A stretch of DNA of 64,000 nucleotides, taken from assembly GCA_963556495.2 (NCBI GenBank), contig OY747713.1, positions 29,095,461 through 29,159,460 of the forward strand, given 5' to 3'. The stretch comes from Valencia hispanica. Lineage: Eukaryota; Chordata; Actinopteri; Cyprinodontiformes; Valenciidae. The notes beneath the pieces were generated by a model. It made no database searches. It was not told the origin of the DNA and saw only the letters and a list, made by a program, of their open reading frames with translations. Positions 13,205 to 24,380 of this stretch are shown here, in pieces; the stretch's first letter is position 1; every line of letters starts with the position of its first letter. The position numbers were made by a program, and so were the translations under genes.

Positions 13205-14379
13205 CAAACGCAAACCTTTGATAACTCAGGGCCATAAAATATTACATATACAGTACCTTTTAAACAACAGCTTTTGGGACATTCTTTACCTTAAATCAAA
13301 CTATTTTTCACTGCTTTAACACGTGTGAGTAACAACTATCAGCATATTCATCATGTCTTGACTCTATAACCTCAGTGTTAAATATCAACATATAATATGT
13401 TGGGTTTTAAATATTTCAGAGAAAGTTTCTTTTCTCGAACTTGTCATTCTACACTTTTGCTATATCATTCATATTCCCTGCTATGTTCTCAAGCTTTGGT
13501 CAGTTTATCTTTGCAAAGCTTGTTGTTATGCACTCGTATTTGATTTATGGTTTGGAAAACGTCTGGCCTTAAAGAAAAAGAAGCCTTTGAAGGAAATATA
13601 ATGTGTTTGGGATATATGCTTGTTGCAGGATGTTGAAACACCTGGAACAAGTAAATGAGTGCTTTCAGGGTAGTGATTTCTATTTATAGTGAATATGTAA
13701 GTCTATGAAAGACTATTCTGGGGTAATGGCATGAGGGCAAACAAAAAAGGCTAAAACCTTAGATACCGGAATAATTAAAAATTCAGTGTCAAACAATGTA
13801 CATCAAGCTAAAAAAAATTTGGAATGAAGCTAAATTGATATGTGGACTCACATGATTAGGTCTATATTAAATACAGGCAAAGGGGAAAAAGTGAGAATAA
13901 AAAGCTGTAAAATCTGACATGAAATAAGACGTTTGTGGCAGTGTGGTTCAGTTGGTCTCTCCAGAATATGTCACCATTATGCAACATGATTGACATGGTG
14001 GATCAGGGGAAACAGCAAGCTATAAGCTGTCAGAGGAGAGGTGAACGTCACATCATTCAGCTGTCTAAAGGATCGTCTTTGGGCAAAGTAAGTCATGATG
14101 TGCATTTCATTTTAACATTGTTAGGTAGAGTGTGGCGGCTGCACTGTTAAGCTGACAGTTTCAGACAGTGTGACATATCTTAGCATTCATTGCTCAGCAC
14201 AAGATGTTTTTAATAATGTTCTATTTTGCAGTTATTAAAATCAACTTTAATGTAAAATCTAATTTATTTTGAAAATCACACGTCTACAGGTTAAATAAAT
14301 TTTTTACCCAACTTAAATATATCAAGCTTAGAATACTCCATAGGCCGAGTTTGATATACCGGTACACTTGAACCCAGAT
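13205..14379. other. no gene seen
   Basis: Intronic sequence. An open frame at 13935-14150 has no recognised domain and no splice context to support it. Confidence 0.5.
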
Positions 14380-14439
14380 TATGGGGTGCCACCTGGGATA
14401 TTATTCAGAATTGGCTTGCATATGCACATATGAAATTAA

Positions 14440-15400
14440 ACTCTTCCACATACTATATTGAAAACCTACTGAAAAGCTTGCATATAACCTACTGAAAAGA
14501 TATACCTTTCATACACACTAGTGAGAACCTTTCACACAAACTACTGAAAGCTCTCATATAAACCAGTGAAAAGATTAGCCTTTTATAGAAACTGGTGAAA
14601 ACCTTTTATACACACATTAGTGAGAACATTTTATACATACTAGTGAGAACCTTTCATATACAAACTAGTGAAAATATTAACCTTATATACACCCTAGTGA
14701 GAACATTTTATACACACTGGTGAGAACCTTTTATTCACACTGGTGAGAACCTTTCATACACACTAGTGAGAACCTTTTATACACGCTGGTGAGAGCCTTT
14801 CATAAACACTAGTGAGAACCTTTTATACACGCTGGTGAGAGCCTTTTATACACACTGGTGAGAACCTTTCATACACACTAGTGAGAACCTTTTATACATG
14901 CTGGTGAGAGCCTTTCATATAAACTAGTGAGAACCTCTCATACAAACTAGTCAAAAGATTAACCTTATATACACACTGGTGTGAACCTTTCATAAACACT
15001 AGTGAGAACCTTATATACACACTGGTGTGAACCTTTCACAAACACTAGTGAGAACCTTTCATACAAACTAGTCAAAAGATTAACCTTATATACACACTGG
15101 TGTGAACCTTTCATAAACACTAGTGAGAACCTTATATACACACTGGTGTGAACCTTTCATAAACACTAGTGAGAACCTTTTATACTCACTAGTCAAAAGA
15201 TTAACCTTATATACACACTGGTGTGAACCTTTCATAAACACTAGTGAGAACCTTTTATACACACTGGTAATAACATTTTATACTCACTAGAGAGAACCTT
15301 TTATACAGACTAGTGAAAGGCTGTCGTATAAACTACCAAGAACCTTGTATACACACTAGCTAGAACCTTTCATATAAACTAGTGAAAAGCTCTCGTATAA
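14440..15400 (+). repeat. 23-bp tandem array in the left arm
   Basis: About 40 degenerate copies of a unit of the form actagtgagaacctttcat plus acac. Two main variants alternate (actagt and actggt cores). Towards 14945-15250 a higher-order unit of about 121 bp, marked by agtcaaaagattaacctta, is repeated three times (about 14949, 15071, 15191). The array is transcribable in neither frame as protein. Confidence 0.93.
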
Positions 15401-16911
15401 ATTAGCCAAATATTTAGTTATAAAGGAAGGTGTTTCATTTAAACAGGAATGGAATTCACTTAAACAGGAAGGTGATTCATTTAAACTGGAAGAGGATTTC
15501 GTTAGACCAGAAATTCATGTGTAAACCGGGGGTTATTCTGTTCAATTTTGTGCTTATTTTGTATCAGCAATCTCCAACCAATGTTTTCCTAATCAAAACA
15601 TCACTGTGTCTGCTCAGCTGCCCACTGAATGCCTTACATAAGCAACAGCGTTATTGAACAATATTTTAGCTTCAGCAGAAACGATCAAGACCCAGTCAAA
15701 CGCAACAGCGCTTGGGCAGCAAGCGACCACTACCGTGCGTAGTGACTAAACTGAAGTTGATTTCCGTTTCTAGCTTCCTATTTGGGAAACCTTAGAAACG
15801 TCTTAGATAAATAACCTTCAATTTCCACTGCTGCATGGTCTTAACCTTGAATCTAGTTGTAGCCCTGGCTATTGGCAGGTTTTGCCAAGTAAATCCAGAT
15901 CTACACAAAACATCATTAAACCTTTACAACAACCCAAAATAAAGGTGTTTTGACAAAACAAGCAGGAAAAGCTATTGCTTTTTGTATGTCACACAAGCAA
16001 TATCAATCTAAAGAAATATGGCATAGACCAAAACAATAAAAAGCTATCATTTTTAACATGTTTAGAAACATAAAATAGTTTCTCATACTGAAATGTCAAT
16101 AATTTAGGTACAGTTCCAAGGGACCAGCAAATTTAATAATTTTTTTCTGCCTTGTACTTTTGAAGGGTACTCGTATAACTTTTTGTAGGAAACATATTTG
16201 ACATTAAATATAGGTTTCACAAATCACAAACTGGGTTTTAAAATATTCTCCAATCAGGGTAGAATGATCTAATCAAGGTTTGAAGAGTCTAGCTGTTGTA
16301 TTACATTTGCTGGGCCAGTTCTAGTGTGGTCTAAATGTAAAAAGAAACACTAATATGCCTTTTGTTAAAGTTTCAGACATCAAATTTTGTTTTTTTTATG
16401 AATCACAAACGGGGTTTTAAATATTCTGCTATTAGTGCAGAATAATCTAGTCCCGATTTGAAATGCCTAGGTTATGTAGTTTTGGAGCTGGGGCAGATTA
16501 AAGCTGCTCAGGGTAGAGAAAAATTGGTACAATTGCACGTTAGCCATTTCCCGATTAAAAGCCAGAAACGGAAACCTACTTCAGTTTCGTCACTATGCAC
16601 TGAAGTGGTTGGTTGCTGCCCAAGCGCTGTTGCATTGGACAGGGTCTTGATCGTTTCTGCTGAAGCTAAAATATTGTTTAGTAACGCTGCTGCTTATGTA
16701 AGGCATTCAGTGGGCAGCCAAGCAGACAGTGATGTTTTGATTAGGAAAACATTGGCTGGAGATACAAAATAAGCACAAAATTGAACAGAAACCCCCGGTT
16801 TACACATGAATTTCTGGTCTAATAAAATCCTCTTCCTGTTTAAACAAAACACTTTCCTGTTTACTGTAAGTGAAACGCCTTCCAGTTTAAGTGAATTGCC
16901 TTCCTCTTTAA

Positions 16912-17509
16912 AGATCCTAAATCATGCAAAATCAACTTTTTGGAGCTTTCAACTATGTTGTAATGCAATTTTCTTACCAGCCAGAGTGGTTTTTGGCTTA
17001 ATTCACACATTTCTCAGTAATCCTTATCCTGCACTCTGAGCAGCTGCACCACATTCTCCTGAAAAAAAACTGACTCAAGACATAGTGACGTGTTTCACGT
17101 AACTAACCAGGAAGTGCCCAACATGTCCGCGCCGCCCCTGCAGATTAAACACACACGCCCCCTTTTTTACAGGTGTGAGCTGCGAGAGTCCGAAGCAAGA
17201 CACTAAGCACCACCGTTTTTATAGTATTTTACTTTCTAAAATGGCTCGGCGAAACTTGCGGATTTGGCTGCGAGGCCGGGGCTGAAGGCTATTATGAAGT
17301 GGGTGGAACTCATAGGGGGGAGGCAGAATTTTAGAGAAACCGAACGTCTTACTTCCGGGTCGAAGAATAACTTCAGCATATAAATTATATGCCAGGAAAA
17401 ATTAATACAATATAATGCCAACGGCAACATTTTATCATATATATATATATATATATATATATGCCTATCCCAGACATTGAAAGCTGTAAAATAGCATGAT
17501 ATAGGTGCT
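16912..17509. mobile_element. TTAA-flanked element inserted in the right foldback arm
   Basis: Flanked by TTAA (16908-16911, 17510-17513). Ends AGATCCTAAATCATGC and GCATGATATAGGTGCT are inverted complements with three mismatches. Removing the element restores the repeat pattern of the arm (ttcctctttaagtg), so it is a clean later insertion. The interior is GC-rich near 17120-17340 and ends in a short (TA)n at 17437-17462. Confidence 0.82.
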
Positions 17510-17555
17510 TTAAGTGAAATGGCTTCCTTTTCAACTGAATATTTGGCTAGTTTAT

Positions 17556-17850
17556 ATTAGAGCTTTTCACTAGTTTGTACTGTATGAAAGGTTCTCACTA
17601 GTGTGTATAAAAGGTTCTCACTAGTGTGTATGAAAGGTTCTCACTAGTTTATATGAAAGGTTTTCATAGAATGTATAACAGGTTCTCAACAGTGTGTATG
17701 AAAGTTAATCTTTTCCCTGTTTTATATGAGAGCTTTCACTAGTTTGTATGAACGACTCTCACTAGTGTGTATGAGAGGTATGTCTCTTCAGTAGTTTATA
17801 TGCAAACTTTTCACTAGTCTTTGTGCAAGGTCTTCACTGTAGTATGGTTT
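17556..17850 (-). repeat. 23-bp tandem array in the right arm
   Basis: Same unit as in the left arm but in inverted orientation (ggttctcactagtgtgtat), about 12 copies. The arms therefore differ about threefold in copy number. Confidence 0.9.
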
Positions 17851-18099
17851 AGGGTGAGAGTTCAATTTACCATGTGCATATGTAATGTAATTCTGAATAA
17901 TGTCCCAGGTGGCACCCCATATCAGATGTTTCCCCTGTAAAACTAACAACTGTCTGACATTAAATCAGACAAGTTTTTTTCCTACTTTAGATTAACTCAG
18001 ATTATCAAAAGAATTTATATTTGCTCAATGTCAGAATAATGAGCAATAGACCTTTCTTAAGTTTTTTTTTTTTTTTTTATCAGGAAATGTATATATATT

Positions 18100-19090
18100 T
18101 CCTTAATATTTTGTAAGTGGCTTGGTAAGCTATGTGAATTGAGTCAAATGTTTTGGGAATCCTTCCACAACTTTCTCACAAATGTTTGCTGGAATTTAGA
18201 AGCATTCCTCATGACGGTGTAACTAATTCACGTTTGTCCTTCACCCAGCTTGCGCACACCTTGTGAGCTCACGTTTTCCATGGGGAAATTTGAAATCAGA
18301 GTGTTGCTCTGGGCCCTCCAAAACATTGCCTTTGCCATCCTTAAATGGCTTCCTGGAAATCCAGTGTAGCTTTTAAAGCTTTAAGTTCCTGGTTTTTGTC
18401 TTGAAATGATTCCACATTATGTTGTTTTCCTATAATGCCATCTATTTTCTGAAGTGCTCTAGTCCTTCTGCAACAAAACACCCATACAATACAACACTGC
18501 CATCACCGTACCTCACACTTAAAATGGTGTTGTAAATGTTGTTGTCCCACATGCAAGCTTCCTCCTTTTTTCCTCTTTTGTCATTATTGCCAAACAAGTC
18601 CATCTAATTTTCCACAAGCCATGTCTCCAAAAATTGTGATCTTTTTTTCCCAAGATGTATTCGAAAAATATAATTTGGCTTTTTATGTTGCTTTTGGAGT
18701 AACAGCTTCTTCCTTGCTGAGTGGTCTTTCAGCCCCTGTTGGTGCACGCCTTATTTCACTGGGGATGATGACACTCTCCTAACAGCTTTAGACAACATCT
18801 TCATAAGGTCTTATGCTTTTGAATGTGGCACCTTTAGGCATCTGAAAAATTGATGGACTGGCAACCTGTCCAGGCTGTACCCGGCCTCTTTTGCTGGAGA
18901 TAGGCACCATCCCCCCGCAACCCTACATAGGATAGACGGTATAGATGATGGATGGATGGATTGATGAACCATGCTTCCTGATAGGTCCTGATAACTTGAC
19001 TAATTCCTTTTTATAAGTAAGCAACATGTTAGAGGCATTACCTTAAAATACATCCACAAGTTTAACTCCTTTAACTGAAACTCTGGGTAA
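18100..19090 (-). mobile_element. Tc1-like fossil of the Sleeping Beauty/SALT type
   Basis: Decayed element on the minus strand. Recognisable blocks shared with fish Tc1 elements of the Sleeping Beauty group: tttgctggaattt near 18187, gatgccatctattttytgaagtgc near 18435, tccatctaattttyc near 18600, cttttggagtaac-cttcttccttgctgagtgg near 18695, and ttaaaatacatccacaag near 19043 (5' untranslated side). The transposase is saturated with stops and frameshifts. A SINE fragment interrupts it at 18856-18959. Identification is from memory of the family. Confidence 0.7.
18856..18959 (+). mobile_element. SINE fragment with (TGGA)n tail
   Basis: Same 3' half as 8791-8920 (gactggcaacctgtccag ... ggagataggcaccat ... 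gatggatgga). A short repeat, attgatg, borders both sides (18849-18855 and 18960-18966), probably the target duplication. Confidence 0.8.
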
Positions 19091-20207
19091 TTGTGACTCA
19101 GTGGGAGAAGTAGTCATCAAGATAACACTGGTTTTTCTTATTTGCTCGTTTTTACCGTCTATTCCCTTTATGTGGCTAATGCAGGTGGGACAACAGTATC
19201 ACATGCAGCATACGTGTCTTACTCAGAGTGAAAGATCGTATTTATTTATAGTGCAGTACCCTAAACTGATGCCATTTATTTCCCTCGTGTTGTTACATGC
19301 TGAATTTGAACTGAAGGATAATCAAAGAAGTTGCAGTGACCAGAGTTTCTCGCCAGGATGAAACACAAATGATAACAACCGACACTAAAAGAATACAGAT
19401 TCATAACTTGAAGCTTCTCTCTCACTGTCAATCCAGCTGTACGCCTCCATGGGATTGGCGAATGCCTGTCTTGAATTGTGTATAAATTCCAGGACCACCT
19501 GCATGTTTCCTAATCAACAGCAATATTGTTACCTACCTATTTCTCCACAAGGGGTCCTAAAGCTCTGGCAGAATATATGAATTGGTTGGCTGGTGGACAG
19601 AGACTGACATAATAAGAAAGGGTTGGTTGAGCTTTGGAAGTTGATTCCTATTGTCTGCTGTATATATGAAAAACATCCTGACAATCATAACTTATGGAAG
19701 ATTTACTGAGAACTGCAACATTTTGAGGTTGAGGATCCTCAAAAGAATGGCTTCTTTGAGTTTAATTGTGTAAAATATCAAGGAGTATGTACATTTCTCT
19801 GTATCGTTCTGTATGTTTTAGTATACGTTTGACTGTGTTTATTTGTTCTAGAAATAGATAAGCCTGTTATTTAAACTGTGCTGCTGCAAGATGTGCTGAT
19901 ACATCTACCATTTATTTTCTTTTATCTCACCTCTCTGCAACAGCCGCTTCATTATTCAAAGGCCAACCACACAGTTAGCACCATCAGATCCTATTTCGAG
20001 GAAGTCCCACTAGGACCAATCAATGCTATTAGATCTGTCAGCATGATTAGACACACTCATGTGTCCTCCTTATTTCTTTTGCTGGCCTGTAGAAAAGATT
20101 GTGAGACTTTTATTTATGGATAACCAATCCCAAGATGTGCCACTTAGGTGTACTGCTAAGGATCCAAACAAATAAATTTAGGCTGAATGAGTCTTTTAAC
20201 AAAAATA
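19091..20207. other. intronic sequence, no gene seen
   Basis: No domain, RNA gene or clear repeat recognised. Confidence 0.5.
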
Positions 20208-20295
20208 TTCAACTTCAGTTCAATTCAGTTTATTTACATAGCGCCAATTCACAGCACATGTAATCTCATGGCCCTTTGCAAGGCATTTCAGTTAA
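20208..20295 (-). mobile_element. L2-like LINE 3' tail fragment
   Basis: ttcagttcaattcagtttatttacatagcgccaattcacag is, on the minus strand, the common 3' end of fish L2-like LINEs (tail of TGAATT repeats preceded by the GCGCTAT motif), comparable to 11440-11495. Confidence 0.65.
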
Positions 20296-20893
20296 ATACC
20301 TAAATGCTGTATTATATTCTTCATGGTTTTAAAATAGATGGCCAGTTACAGGTTTTTCATGGGAAGACAAATTAACAAGTGAACAACAAAGAACTGAACT
20401 GGCAGTAGTTTAATAAGCTGAATTTTATTTCATTTTTTAATTCCATTTCAAGGCTGGTTTAGCATTAAGTAATATTTTTGATCCAAACTGAAATATTGTC
20501 TCTACTTGCTTTAAATCTCCCAGTACCAAGGGAAGTCTGACCAACATTCTGTTGTGGAAACTTGGGAATCAACATTGGCATTTTTATTTCAGTGTAGTCA
20601 TGATGGAACAATTTAAATCGAAGTTAAATGATTTCATGCTATGGTTAGCACGTTAATTGGATATTTAAATTGTTCCTTTATTCGTTTTTGATAATCAGTA
20701 AACATATCATGCTGGCCTACATAATTTGGTAGCAATGGAAAACATTTTTTGTAAAGATTGAGAGAAAGACTTGTTTGAATATTGTAATTGTGTAAATGTA
20801 GTTTTTGCACAGAATCAAAATTCAGGTTTGTAGAACTTTTAGAAGTATTGCTTCTGCCAAGTGCCATATGGGTACTCCAGTCTGATACTTAAA

Positions 20894-21990
20894 AAATTAC
20901 TTGGACTTGAGGTGTAAAACCCGCTGCACACGAGAGCTATCTGCTGAGCAAAAAGTAATTCGAGGCCGTTTGCTCAGCAGATAGCTCGCCGTGTGCGGTT
21001 AATTTTCGGTGAGTTTTCTGCCTCATGAGGCGTTGAGGTGAAAATCAAACAGGTTTGATATTTTTCACCTCGCGAGGTGAAAATCACCGTGTGCGCTCTA
21101 CTTGAGCTGAGTGCTGAGGGCAAATATTCAAGCGACCAATCAAAACGCGGTCTCTGCTCACATGATTCCAAGATGGCAGCCCAAAGAAGATATATTTTAG
21201 AAGATAAACTCGTGGGTACTCGACCGTAACCCATATTTTCCTAACCTTCAAACGGTGGCGGGGGCAACGCCTCATAAACAAAATGAGAAGCAGCATTTCC
21301 TCCAAATCCATCTCTGTCTCCGTTTCATTCATTGTTTTCACTGAAAACAGGGGGCTGCCATCTTGGAATCATGTGAGCGGAGGTTGCGTTTTGATTGGTC
21401 GCTTGAATATTTGCCCTCAGCACTCAGCTCAAGTAGAGCGCACACAGTGAGATTTTCACCTCGCGAGGCGAAAAATATCAAACCTGTTTGATTTTCACCT
21501 CAACGCCTCATGAGGCAGAAAACTCACCGAAAATTAACCGCACACGGCGAGCTATCTGCTGAGCAAACGGCCTCGAATTACTTTTTGGTCACCAGATAGC
21601 TCTCCTGTGCGGCAGGCTTAAAGAGTTTAGAACTCACTTGAACTCTAGGTCGGTAGACTTAGAAATTGACTTGTACTAGGTGTCTCAAGACTTGAAAATG
21701 GAATTGGACTTGAGGTCTGTTACCTAAGAATCGACTTGAGGCTAAAAGACTCAAAAATGTACTTGCACTTTGAGTCTTTACTCAAGTTTACTTGAGCTCA
21801 AGGTCTGGATACTTGAGAATTTAATTAAACTTACTTTCTAAAGACTTGAGAATATAGTCCTGACTTGGACTCAAAGTTTAAAGAATCAAAGATTGAATTA
21901 AACTGAAAGTATAAATACTTGAGAACTGATGTGGACTCAAGGTTTGGGACATGGATTCTTTGAACAGTTTTTATCTCAAGTAATCATGGG
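20894..21990. repeat. degenerate minisatellite of acttgag-type units, split by a transposon
   Basis: Short stretch at 20894-20914 (acttggacttgaggtg) and a longer one at 21622-21990 made of degenerate acttgaggtct/gacttgagaa/ggactcaag units. The two parts lie either side of the insertion 20918-21618, so the array was there first. Confidence 0.75.
20918..21618. mobile_element. foldback MITE with 267-bp inverted arms, Harbinger-like
   Basis: Left arm 20918-21183 and right arm 21351-21618 are inverted copies with about 95% identity, separated by a 167-bp spacer. TAA flanks both sides (20915-20917, 21619-21621), fitting a 3-bp Harbinger-type target duplication. Each arm contains its own internal hairpin (agctatctgctgagcaaa ... 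tttgctcagcagatagct) and short palindromes (cctcatgagg, cctcgcgagg). The spacer, read on the minus strand from 21341, encodes METEMDLEEMLLLILF-like residues followed by basic residues and KIWV, which resembles the start of a Harbinger transposase, suggesting that the element is a deletion derivative. Confidence 0.85.
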
Positions 21991-24117
21991 TGAATGTAAG
22001 CCAGAAAGCACTCGGAATGCAGACTTTCTCCTGTAAAAAGCTGCTTTTGATTTATTAGCCAGGGATGTTTACTAACTATGGTCTGATAATTGTTCATACC
22101 AATCTGTTCATGTTAGATTTGGCTTTATTATGCAAATACAGATGCCTACAGTAAATAAAATTCTGTATTAAATGGTATCAGGGAATTTGAGAACAATATA
22201 AACGTGCCTCTGACATCTTGCGAATTATGGTTAAAGGTACAGTGTATAATATTTTTACTTTTTTACTTCCAAATTATGTGTATCCCGTTCACAAACCTGT
22301 CTTTTTTCATTAACATATCTTACCCACGTCTATTTTAAGTATTCCTGTTAACTTGAAATTATAAATTTTTATATACATAAACGGTGCTCGACCCTCCATA
22401 GTCATGCGCCATCTTGAAATACAGTAGCTGTTTAAGGACTTTCTCTCCACGGCAGCCTGACTTGTTTGGGGAAATTTTGCTGCTTCCTCTTGGGTAGCTT
22501 GCCCTGCTTCAACCTCATATGACACATCTCTGCCTCTCTATGCTCTACCTTGCTGTTCTTGCTTGGTTTCGTCTCGAAGAAGTTCAAGCTAAAAAGCACC
22601 AAACCTTTGTGTTCACTCTAAGCGGTGTGTGTGTACATAATGTCTCAGCAGATCACCACCAAGATTTGATTCACCCCAAGTCTTTGGTAAAATGTTGTAA
22701 CTCAACAGGGAGAGAAGGTTTCTCTGTGACCTTGTAGTGAGATGAGATGGGAGAAGCTGCCTAGAGCCCACTGCCACTGTTTATATTCTACTGACAAAGG
22801 ACGGGTGCTGGAGTCTGTGTGAGAATTGTAAAAGAAAATTGGTCAGTTAACTATGTATTTGTGTCTCGATCCTCTAAACTCTAAGAAAACAATAAGTACA
22901 TACAAGTTCTATGACTTTTAAATTAGATTAAAGATGAACAAAAACTTTCCAAGAAAAACTATCTTGGCTTGGCAGTCCAACATTAGTCACCATGTTCATA
23001 TCTGAAATAGTGGAACTATGTTTGGCATTTCTCCTGCTACAAGCTGTTCTTTTAGTAATACAATGGATCTTCCACATATTTTGTCATGCTCCTACTATGC
23101 TATCCTTTAAACGTGGAGTTTAGCCTCTGAGATACCAATGGAGAAAAAGGGTTTTTACAGTTCTACAAAACCTTTTGACCTGTCTTCAGTGCTCAATCAA
23201 AACATTTTTGTCCCAGGTTTTGACAAAATATTCACTTAAACATCTTTGTTACTCTTATTTATAAAACCTCAAAGGTTACTGTTTGACTAGCCTATATTTA
23301 CAGTTGTAATAACTGTAAAAGGCATTAATCAGAATACTTCTTTTTGACAATATGAGCATGCTTTTCTCATAAACCAAGAAGATAGGTGAGAGTTGGAAGA
23401 TTAAAACTACCCCCCCCCCCCACACTCTGTTTTAGGGGATGTATTTTTATGAACATTTAACTGAGTAGGTAAGCTGATAATGTAAAGATGATTACTGCTT
23501 ATGCCTAAAAACATTCTTGTGAAATTTATAATTCTATATTCCAAACTATAACCAGAAGTCTGGACTACAGGTGTATGACAGCTTTTTTTAAATCACCTTT
23601 ATTAACGTTTGAAAGTAGATTCGGGTGTCTTCTTGTCAACTTTACTGTGTCCATCTCAGCTTTTAGAGAACCACTTTAAGTAGCTTGATTTGGGAATATC
23701 ACCAGGTCTTATCAAAAATACATAGAGGCTTCTTCCACTGTGTTGAGTGCCACACGGAAATCAGCTCAGTGGAGATTAGGGCAATTTTAGAAAGACCACT
23801 TCGAAGCCCTCCTAGATTAGTGAGTGATTTTGGATTTAGCAGAGATGGCACTAAATCTCAAGTTTAACTGTTGGCTACAATCCATGTATTGTTTTATAAA
23901 CCTGTTTTGATGGTGTGTGAATACAATTCCCTGTTGGTCTGTATAGAAACTGTTCATTTTATAGGCCAAATTCAGGGTTTTGCATTGAATATGTAAAGAC
24001 TTAGAATCTACTAAATTGATCTGAACTTTTACATGGTGGAAATGCATGATTTACAATGCCTTACAAATGTATTCACAGCACTTTAACAAGTTCTTAAAGA
24101 AGCCCCTGGTAGTAACT
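21991..24117. other. intronic sequence, no gene seen
   Basis: Includes ttaaaggtacagtgtataat at 22233, which looks like one end of a common fish DNA element, but no second end was found. A 12-nt C run lies at 23410-23421. Confidence 0.45.
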
Positions 24118-24380
24118 TAAAGACCCACTCCGATCATCTTTTGAGCTATTTTAAAGTGTTCTCAGTGGTCTTTAAATTATAATTATTTAGCCAAAATCAG
24201 AAAACCTGTGCCATTTTCTATGACATAGCTTTAGAAGAGTGGGAGTAGCTCATTAGCAGATTGGAGTGTTGGCAAGGATGCTTTCGAACCTCAAAGAACT
24301 TGGAGCTCTTCACCAAATATAATTACCTGTGGAAACATGCAATAACCTAGTTAGTGATTTTGGAAACTGATTTATTGGTG
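24118..24380. repeat. probable dispersed DNA-element fragment
   Basis: The block starting taaagacccactccgatcat and continuing ttttgagctattttaaag is one I associate with a repeated non-autonomous fish element. No inverted second end is visible here, so it is either truncated or misjudged. Confidence 0.35.

Larger units (their letters stand above)
14380..17922. mobile_element. giant foldback element with ~1.4-kb inverted arms
   Basis: The left arm (14380 to about 15800) and right arm (about 16535 to 17922) are inverted copies of each other. Outer ends read (a)tatggggtgccacctggga on both sides, followed by a matching att(a/c)ttcagaatt. Inner parts match over hundreds of bases, for example ttagcttcagcagaaacg and caacagcgcttgggcagc. 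Both arms contain a block of 23-bp tandem repeats and a block of ~18-bp repeats (acttaaacaggaaggtg type). A CAGAT motif flanks both ends (14375-14379, 17923-17927), a possible target duplication. The ~735-bp loop has no transposase. The right arm carries a later insertion (16912-17509). I do not recognise the family. Confidence 0.85.

Noticed and set aside
13935..14150. Small gene encoding a 71-residue protein
   Set aside because: No domain, no neighbouring exon and no conservation that I can judge.
14440..15400. CRISPR-like array (short repeats at regular intervals)
   Set aside because: The repeats are contiguous 23-bp tandem units without unique spacers, in a eukaryotic intron and within a foldback arm.
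16458..16772. 104-codon open frame as a transposase of the foldback element
   Set aside because: It overlaps the inner right arm, whose inverted partner in the left arm does not preserve the frame, and no transposase motif is present.
22233..22800. MITE beginning ttaaaggtacagtgtataat
   Set aside because: One terminus looks familiar but no inverted second terminus or target duplication was found.
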